A DNA stretch of 64,000 bases from the NCBI RefSeq assembly GCF_010389155.1, contig NC_057763.1:3004475-3068474 (forward strand). The letters run 5' to 3'. The notes below the pieces were generated by a model. That model was not told where the DNA came from. It was given only the letters and a program-made list of their open reading frames with translations, and ran no database searches. Within the stretch, counting starts at the first letter, position 1. Every line of letters starts with the position of its first letter. This DNA is from Erigeron canadensis (taxonomy: Eukaryota; Streptophyta; Magnoliopsida; Asterales; Asteraceae). Made by a program: the position numbers and the translations under genes. Of the stretch, positions 56,251-64,000 are shown one piece after another.

Positions 56251-59200
56251 TTCTGCAAAACCAATCACAATATCGAAACAAATATAAATAATCACGATAA
56301 ATGGATTGCAGAATTGAAAAACCCTAATTTGAAAAACCCTAATCAATAATGTCGCAAAGTAAAACTGAACGAAAATAAACAATAAATTCGTTAAATATAC
56401 AGAACGAAGATAGAATCTAAATTCGTAAGCAATGACCAAACGAAAATAGATCTTAAGTTCGTAAGAACTAAACTTAAATTTTCACCTAACGAAGTTTAAG
56501 TTCGTAAGGTCTAAACTGTACATGCAAGTTCGTAAGTTATAACTTATCTTCTAAGTTCGTAACTTATAAACGAAGTCTAAGTTCGTTCCTTATCAACTAA
56601 GGTCTAAGTTCGTAAGGTATCATCTAAAGTTAACTTCGTTTCTACCCAAGTTAAATTCGTTCAATTCAAAATCTAAGTCCATGTTCACAGATCTAAATTC
56701 ATTTTGAACTAAAGTCTAAGTTCGTTTGCACAAGTCTAAATTCGTTTGAGTAAACCAGGTGAATGATTACAAGAATTTATAAATATAATCAAAACGAATC
56801 AAATCGAAGATACATGGAAAACCTAAATCGTTTTCGTGAATGAAAATAACATCAAACACTTACTTAGATCACAGTTTGCACAACGAATCAAGAAAACGAA
56901 TTAGAGTGAGAGAAAAGAAAAGAGTTTGGGTTTTAGGGTTTTGCTCGAAAATGAGAGTAATTTTCGTTTTATGAAGCAAAAACGAAGAGAAACCCCTTTA
57001 TATAGTGAAGTAACAATGGGCCAACAATGGGTCGGGCTAAACTTCACAAACGAAGTTAGCAAAACGAAGATAACCTTCGTTTGAACAAAAATAGTTTCGA
57101 ACGAAGATAATAGATATCTTCGTAAGAACAAATCAAAATCAGAAAATATTCCAGATTTCAGCAAGTGTCTGAAAAATTTTCAGATTTTTCATACAAGCAA
57201 TCTTCCAAAACACGATCCTTTATCATAATCTGTACATAGCAAAAACTCGTTAGAAAGCAACCTGTTCATGCCTTGTACTAAAAATGTGCTTATCACCCAA
57301 ATTCATAATCATAATGTAAATAGATAACCGAACATTATAATCTTGAATGAAAACCCATGGTTTAAACACTAACCATAAACAAACCTGAAACTAATCAATT
57401 TAAATATGAACCTCATTACCAATGACGATTATGACACCAAGAACTTCCTTTGATCATAGATATGCATGACGGCAAACCATCTTGAAACACTTAAGTCCCA
57501 CACTAGATGCCGTCTACAAAACTAACAAACAATGAACTAGCCAACAGAAATTCACTGAAGAACTTAGTAAAAAAAAAAAAAATCCAAAAGTATGTTATAA
57601 ATCACAGCATGAAATTCAAAAGAAACTAATATCAAATTTGATTATTTTCATTAAATACATGAATCATAAATAAATAACTATTCCAAAAACACAAACAAGT
57701 TCATGTATTCATCCTTCACATGCTCAAATCTGCATCACAAGTATTATCACTACACACCAAGGATCTTATCATCATGATATCATCCGTGTAAATAACAATG
57801 TAGTAACAGAAATCAGCACTCCAACTTTATCTTCTTAACCTGAACACTGCACACTTACCACAGAACTCATCAACGCATTGAGAACAAAAACAGTATAATG
57901 CAGAAAATTCAAGTTACAATCACACTCAATCAGGATTAACAAATATGAAATAACTAAAAATCTAACAAAAGATCAAGGGAGGTCATTTCTTGTCAAACCC
58001 TAAAATGTCACCACACAAATTTAAACAAACCCGATTAATAACTTGGTGACAGGTGAAAATTATGAGATTTCAAATAACTTTGACATTTCACATAACACTT
58101 GAAAAGATCATTTTCTAAACTTAAACAAATTAATGTCCATATTAGAAAATCTTCTTTGTAAACAATCCACACAACCTCATTAAAAATTCACATGAAGAAA
58201 TTCAGCAAAACATATACTCAGAATTTAAATAGGATCTCTTGTGCAATAAGAACTTATAAAAATACTATTTTGACTCAATTAAAAAGAAAAATAACACAGA
58301 ATATAAATTGCAGAGTAATAAACTAATCTAAATTCTAATTAACTAGACTTTATACATTATTCACATTATGCATGATTACTGCTGATTAGATCAGATTAGC
58401 ATGTTACATAAGCCTGCGGGTGAGAAATAATTCTCTTATTATAAGTTTTGAACCGTGACCCAACAGCGATTACCGGTATGTTTGTCCTCTTAAACACTCG
58501 GTACGTCCAGTTTCCTTTGAGTTATGACACTTTCGACATACCCTGGCCAAGGACAGTCACCATGTAACCCGAGTAGCCTAATATGCCATTTGAATAGTTT
58601 GCGAACTTATGTAACCCACATTCAGATATATTTTCGTAATCGATACAAGCACTAAGATAAAAAATATTCAATATATTCAAGAACATCCTTAACCAATCAT
58701 GAAACACTTTGTGGATAACTGAATTGAATTACTTTGTGATGTCACATATTTGCTTCTGCATTTCATGATTTACAAGGAACCCGTGATTTTCTATGAGATC
58801 CATGTAGCGAACTTTCTGACAACCTATCCCAAGTTGGAAGCTTTAGGTAGGCTAGGTATACAAAGATACCCCGAGGACATACTTGTCCGAATCTCAAAGA
58901 CCACATTAGCCCCTTAATTTGCATTCATTTGATTTGCATAACAATATCACATTTACTTTTATGCTCATGATTGGTAGAGGTTCTTGCCTATTCATTGAAC
59001 AAATCTTATAGTAATGCTAGATCTTTCACAAAATTTAAGGACTAGATCAATTCATTACTGAAAAACAAGCAATCTCAGCCATATATCTGAATATGTTTCC
59101 CGCAAGAACATTGTTTAATTTTAAGTTCAGATTGAAGGAAACCTTGATACTTTGTGTCTACCGATATATCCCAAATTATAATCGCTGAACTAATCAGTTA

Positions 59201-59279
59201 TATTACGATTAAGCAGGCTTAAAAGCTAAAGTATCGTCACTTCTCAAGTTCATGTAGCCTAACTACAGATCAGATGTTT
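56251..59279 (-). other. LARD-like element 5' leader, non-coding
   Basis: About 3 kb with no convincing ORF. The part nearest the gene (56,430-57,130) has many copies of AAGTTCGTAAG and ACGAAGTTA-like words on both strands. The rest is AT-rich. The junction at 59,279/59,280 is where LTR similarity stops abruptly, so part of the 5' LTR and the primer-binding site appear to be lost. Confidence 0.6.
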
Positions 59280-59639
59280 AACTTAGCTGCCCAGCCCATG
59301 TAACGAAGTTAATCTTCGTTTGTACCAAACGAAGTTTATCTTCGTTTTCCTCTAACGAAGATATACCTTATCTTCGTTAGATGTAATACTTGGTTATATT
59401 CCTAAGTGTTTCATCTTAAGAAATCCTAACACATATTATGTTTGTACTTGTATATCACACAACAAACATCATACATAACACATATATATAACACCAAAAC
59501 ATGTAATCGATCATTACCAAAACATAAAGTCCATAATCTATCAATTACATATATAGATACGACATAAATTAACATAATGTCTTAATCTAAACGACATATC
59601 AAATCTAAGTTGCTGTTGTCACATCAATGTGCATCAACA
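59280..59639 (-). repeat. truncated 5' LTR of the LARD-like element
   Basis: 360 bp, equal in length to 42,466-42,825 and differing at about six positions (roughly 98% identity). In element orientation it begins TGTTGATGCAC. The expected further 280 bp of LTR is absent. Confidence 0.8.
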
Positions 59640-59644
59640 GGTTC

Positions 59645-60069
59645 TTGTAACTGTATATTTAAAAACATATATGATATGGTATATAGATTTGAGTTTTGTA
59701 ACTTTGTTTATACAATCCAATATGCTTTTCTATTGAGGTTTTAGTTACCTGTGTCCTTATGCTTAGTATTATATTCAATTTTGTATATAGAATTTAGAGG
59801 TGTCTGTTTTTGTAACTCTATGTTTAAAATCATATATGATTTTGTATATAGATTTGAGTTTTTAACTTTATTTTTTAAAATCATATATAATTTTGTTTTT
59901 AGTTTCCAGTTACCTGTACCATTATACATAGAATCATATTTGATTACGTATTTAGATGTTAGAAGTATCTGTTTTGTATAGTTATTTATATGTCACTCAC
60001 ATTTGACAATTTATAATCTAAAATATCTTATACGGATTTTTATATACTGTAAATGATCTAAATCTCACA
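59645..60069 (+). repeat. palindrome-motif block, right of the nested insertion
   Basis: Motif copies resume here (AAAATCATATATGATTTTG near 59,826; AAAATCATATATAATTTTG near 59,878; AATCATATTTGATTA near 59,931), in the same orientation as 41,828-42,185. The phrase TATAGAATTTAGAG is present just left of the insertion and again here, so the block has its own local duplication. Confidence 0.8.
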
Positions 60070-60919
60070 ATGGCGGAACTTAAGTCAAGTAAAAAAGGAA
60101 ATTCAAGGGAGATTGTTCCATTGCCAGTTAAAGTTGCCAAGAAACAAAGAGTTAGTAAAGAGAAAGAAGAATAAAAGTGATAATCATAATACTTCAAAGA
60201 AGCAAATTGTAACTAAAGAGAAGAAGAAGAAAAATGATAATGAAAAACAATTGACAATAGCTAATCCAATTTCAAATCGTGTCGGTTCTAATCTACTGTC
60301 GATTAGAATGAGGACATCACCAAAACCTCTTGCAAAAATGATGTCATCACTGAGTTTATCTCAGAAGAAAATGGTTTCCGAGATGGGATTTGGAGGTTTG
60401 TTTGGCTTCTCAATAACCAAATTCAACCCAAAACTTGGTTATTACATTGTAAAATCTTTCAAAGAAACTGAGATGGTGATCAGGACAGCTAAAGGAGATA
60501 TTATATGTGACAGAGATGTTGTATATCACGTCCTTGGGCTTTCCACTTCTGAAGGTACTAGTTTGGATTCAAATGAGTATTCAGAAGAATTTGAAAAAGA
60601 ATGGTTTAAGCAATTTGCAGATGAAGGTGTAAAAGAAAAAGAAGTTAGAGCTTCTACCATTGCAGATTACATGAATTATCAAGAAGCTGACCACATGTTT
60701 AAAATGAACTTCCTGATGGTGTTTTACAACACAATGATAAAATGTGACAGCAGTGGTCGTCTTGATCGGAGTGTTCTGCGTTTTATAAACAGGGAAACAA
60801 AGGTAGAAAAAATTGATTGGTGTGGTGAGCTATTGAAAAGTTTGGGCTGTAGTAAAATCCATTGGAATGAACAAAATCTGTACACAAAACCATACGATGG
60901 ACCCTACACTTTTATATAT

Positions 60920-61200
60920 GTGAGTGCATTTTTATTCAGACTTAGTAAAGTTGATTGTTTAAATGTGCCATAAAAAATAATACTTGATTTTTCATAATTG
61001 TTTTCAAAATGTATGTGTAAAAATCATTTTTGATTTTGAATATGTTTCTTTGTAAAGAAATCATTTGTTTTTTATAAATTTAATATAGAAAATCATTTTT
61101 GATTTTCTATATGTTTTTCACATTGTAAGCTTAAAATCAAATTTGATTTTTAAATGTTTATGTGATTTATAAGAAATTCCTTTTTGTATTCCTTTTGTAG
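60920..61200 (+). repeat. palindrome motifs in Ulp1-gene introns
   Basis: Variants AAATCATTTTTGATTTT (about 61,020 and 61,090) and AAAATCAAATTTGATTTT (61,133) lie in this intron. Further copies are in the introns at about 61,425-61,500 and 62,925-63,070. None is in the exons. Confidence 0.8.
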
Positions 61201-62912
61201 TTGTTGTATGTTGATTCTACGAAAGCAGATTCTCAAGCGATCAGTGCAAAAAAACCAATTTTCAAGAATTGGACAAATGCTCTCATTGAAGCAAGAGGAA
61301 TTGAAGAAATGAAGAAAGGATCGTTTGGGACATTTCCAGTTGTGCAAATTACAAAAAGCAACAAAGAAGGAGATGAGAACTTGTTAGAAATGAATGAGAA
61401 GAAGGTAGTTTATTATTATTTGTTAAATCATATATGATTTTGGATTATCTATAAAATTTTGAATCTATGTTTTCCTATGTAAAATCATATTTGATTTTGT
61501 GTGAAGCACAATAATTTATCTAACATGTGATATGTGATGATTTAGGGTTATCTGGAGTTGATTGATAACAGTTTTAGTGTTCTAAGTGAGATGAAGGATT
61601 TTTTTAATGGTGACTTTTAACGATATATCAAAAGAGTTCGGCCATGATGATTTTTTTTTAGAGAGCCGAAAGAAGATGGCCGAACTTTTTTCACTGGATG
61701 AAAGGGTTGTTGATAGTTTGTTAAAAAAAAAGAGGTGGATGCAACTAATTTGATTGTTTCTGTGGTTGATTCGATAAATCTTCCAAATAACGATTATGAA
61801 AGTGCTGAAGAGGGTACAGATGAAGAAGGTGGTAATTGGCGTGACCTTCTTAATAGTAATGATAACAATGAGTTTGAAGATGTGTTAGTTTTGACAGATG
61901 GAGGTAATAATGAACAAATTGCTATTGAAAACCTCGAATTAGAAGTGTCAAAGACTGCTGGAGATTTTGTGGTAGAAGGAATGAAAGATAATGCATCAGA
62001 ATTGACAAAGGTTGATGTTAATGATACAGTTGAGTTGGTTGATGTGGAAGATGTAAATTTAAAAGAGACTGTGGAAATGAATCTTATTCTTGATGAAAAC
62101 TTAAATTTACAAGAGTCGGAAAATGTTGAAAATGTGGATGCTGAGTTGTTACTGGCATTGAAAACCTCTAACACTTTAGTGGACATCTAAACTGAGAATG
62201 CTGAATTGGTGGTTGATACTGAGAATGAAACTGCAATTTCAAGCCCAGCTATTATGCAGGCAGTTTTTGAAAAACGTACTTCAAAACCATCTGCTGCTTT
62301 GCTTTCTCCATTTGTGTTTACTCTCACACCTGCTAGAGATAAGCTAAAGAGATCAGAGGTTGTCTATGCAGTTGAAATGTTTTGTAATGATGAAGCAGAT
62401 GAAGTGTAAGTTTCATCTTTTGTTATTTCACTTATAGTTTTATATATTACAATAAATATTTTGCAGTCCTTAATTGTTGATTTTCAATTTATCTTTTTTG
62501 ATATTAGGGAAATGATTTTCACGTCAGACAAGTACTTTGGAGAGTTGATTGCCCTTCGTCTGAATATGCAAACTTTAAAACCAGGATCATATGTGGATGT
62601 TTCTGTAATTGATTGTTGGTCAGCTCTCTTGAACTTCCAAGAACAATCGAGAGGAAAAGTGGATGTTAGAAAAACTTTTCTCAACACTTCAATACTTGTA
62701 AGTTTTTTTCATAGTTTTCTAAAATTTCTATTTGCTTGTTCATTCAGTTTTTATCAATAGTATTGACATATTCTTTAAACAACCAGTCTGAAGAATTTTT
62801 TAGTGAAAAAAAGACGAAAACAGAGGAACAACTTTATGAGTTGTTTGACATCAATATGCGTACGTTCTTTGGAAAGAATGAAGATTTGAGTAATTTTCAA
62901 CAGTTTGATCTG

Positions 62913-63131
62913 GTATGTACAAAATCAATTTTGATTCTGTATAGGTTTCTTGATATCTAAATAATTTGGTTTTTAGAAATTTATGCATAAAATCATATAT
63001 GATTTTGTATAGGTTTTTGTGATATATATACAAAATCATATTTGATTTTGTATAGGTTATTGATATGAACTGCATTTGACTTTGTATGGTTCTTGATATT
63101 TGTTTTGCTTTTTATCTTCACTTGTAAACAG
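62913..63131 (+). repeat. palindrome motifs in Ulp1-gene intron before the His exon
   Basis: Three to four copies close together, including AAAATCATATATGATTTTG from about 62,990 and AAAATCATATTTGATTTTG from 63,024, each followed by TATAGGTT. Confidence 0.85.
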
Positions 63132-63751
63132 GTTTTCTTCCCCATGTGTCGTTCACAACACTTTTACTGTTTCGTATACGGCCTGAGGAAGAAACCAGAA
63201 TTAATTGTGCTTGACAACATCCATGCTGGCGACAATTTTGAAGCAAAATATAGCAATGTCAAAAATGTTGTTGTAAGTATTAATTATTTTTCATGTATTT
63301 TTATATTTATATATTTTTCAAGTGCTTGACAAGATTTTTCTTATTTTAAAAATTCTGTTATGCGTAGCATAACCAATTTTGTAGGTATTTGAATCACAAG
63401 AAACATCCAATGGCCGACAAGATTATTTCTCTCAAGTTAAAGCAAATGAAACTAAAATGGAATACAAAGAAAAATTTTATTGATTGTGGAATCTTTTTGA
63501 TGCGTCACATGGAATGTTTTGATGGTCAGAAGCCACAAAATTGGGATTGTTCAATTCCAAAAGAGTCTGAAGGTCAATCTGAAGAAATTTTCAATCTCAG
63601 AATAAGGTATAATAAAATGATTCAGGTACATCAAGCCAACAATCTTGCTTCAAGTAATATTCAAAGGGTTGAAGAATATGGAAAAAAAAGAGAGTGGAAA
63701 AAGATGGGAAAGGTTTTTGTTGCAATGCAAAAACAAAATGTTTCTAAATAG

Positions 63752-64000
63752 AAATTCAGACTTGGAAGTTTCAGTTGTTGATAGACTTGTGGAAACTTTG
63801 AATGGTGAATGTCTTGTAAACAGTTTGTAAGCTATTGAAAATTATGATTAATATTACTTATAGAGTTTGAAAATCATAAATAATTTTGTGTTCAAAATTC
63901 AGATAAATCAAAAATGATTTTATGTATCATTTAGGAAATCTATCAAAAATCAAAAATGATTTTGTATAGGTATCTCACAATGTATGCTTAAAATCATTTA
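63752..64000 (+). repeat. end of window: motif array continues
   Basis: Motif copies at about 63,870, 63,908, 63,945 and 63,990, with the phrase CATTTAGGAAATCTAT shared with the 39.9-41.2 kb array. An alternative frame at 63,645-63,830 may be further Ulp1-gene coding. The domain clearly extends past the window. Confidence 0.7.

Larger units (their letters stand above)
42186..59639 (-). mobile_element. 17.5-kb non-autonomous LTR retrotransposon (LARD-like), nested
   Basis: Target duplication GGTTC is at 42,181-42,185 and 59,640-59,644. On the minus strand the right LTR starts TGTTGATGCAC at 59,639. The left LTR (42,186-42,825, 640 bp) ends GGATTCACA at 42,186 and is preceded by a polypurine tract AAGGGGGAGTT (42,826-42,836), which fixes minus orientation. 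The two LTRs match only over 360 bp (42,466-42,825 versus 59,280-59,639, about six differences). The inner part of the right LTR is missing or replaced. Internally there is a leader of about 3 kb and one interrupted coding region, but no reverse transcriptase, integrase or protease. It is itself split by a Ty3 element at 44,365-54,680; without that it would be about 7.1 kb. Confidence 0.85.
60070..63751 (+). pseudogene. Ulp1-type cysteine protease (C48) gene, multi-exon, damaged
   Basis: Exons with GT-AG borders: about 60,070-60,919; 61,201-61,404; 61,545 or so to about 62,407; 62,508-62,697; 62,787-62,912; 63,132-63,272; from 63,385. The N-terminal region (MGFGGLFGFSITKFNPKLGY; DRDVVYHVLGLS) and 'LLYVDSTKA' are typical of the large plant Ulp1-like proteins often carried by transposons. 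The middle is acidic. The C-terminal catalytic domain shows His (RSQHFYCFVYGL), Asp (ELIVLDN) and Cys (FIDCGIFLMRHME). This is the C48 SUMO/NEDD8-protease triad, but the usual Gln a few residues before the Cys is missing. Breaks: a shift near 60,170; TAA in exon 3 (61,614-61,622 region); a shift at the A9 run at 61,723-61,731; an in-frame TAA near 62,190; a phase mismatch at 63,385. Homopolymer sites make some of these possible sequencing errors. The first exon may lie at 41,750. Confidence 0.75.

Overview
The window looks like nuclear DNA of a eudicot plant, most likely Asteraceae. It is AT-rich, has GT-AG introns and plant-only families (FAR1-related, F-box, plant U-box ARM repeats, a receptor-like cytoplasmic kinase, Myb/SANT-like) and is full of plant transposons. 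The Asteraceae guess rests on recollection of the 'MALAPRQF' retrotransposon ORF and the ectodomain-less kinase, so it is moderate only.

1-11 kb is gene-poor: a TPR (SDI1-like) gene fragment, a Helitron-like repeat, tRNA-derived SINEs and a Stowaway-type MITE with TA target duplication. At 11.5 kb lies one intact small single-exon gene for an uncharacterised membrane-anchored protein. 12.3-19.9 kb is intergenic, with a foldback repeat at 14.9 kb and a 1.2-kb long-TIR Mutator-like foldback element with a 9-bp target duplication at 17.4-18.6 kb.

17-30 kb is a tandemly duplicated HSP70 neighbourhood on the minus strand. Copy 1 holds a ruined HSC70 pseudogene (22.6-24.8 kb) and, in its 3' flank, a Myb/SANT-like gene broken by a perfect 445-bp TRIM element. 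Copy 2 keeps the same 3' flank (26.6-27.1 kb), but only about 30 HSP70 N-terminal codons survive, fused in frame to U-box-type ARM repeats: an intact 315-codon chimeric ORF. A decayed Ty3 remnant sits between the two. An intact receptor-like cytoplasmic kinase follows just upstream of the chimera.

32-64 kb is the most unusual part. Three gene models, a FAR1-related (MULE-transposase-derived) gene, an F-box gene and a Ulp1-type cysteine protease gene, sit in DNA saturated with a short near-palindrome (AAAATCAWATATGATTTT). I estimate 80-100 copies by eye, in introns and spacers but not in exons. The domain starts abruptly near 32.5 kb and runs off the right edge. It also holds higher-order tandem repeats and a roughly 175-bp array of long hairpins carrying telomere-like TTTAGGG units.

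This domain was split at 42,186 by a 17.5-kb non-autonomous LTR retrotransposon (target duplication GGTTC), itself split by a 10.3-kb Ty3 chromovirus (target duplication TGCAG; 2.41-kb LTRs nearly identical). The order of events reads directly from the nesting: palindrome domain, then the non-autonomous element, then the Ty3 element.
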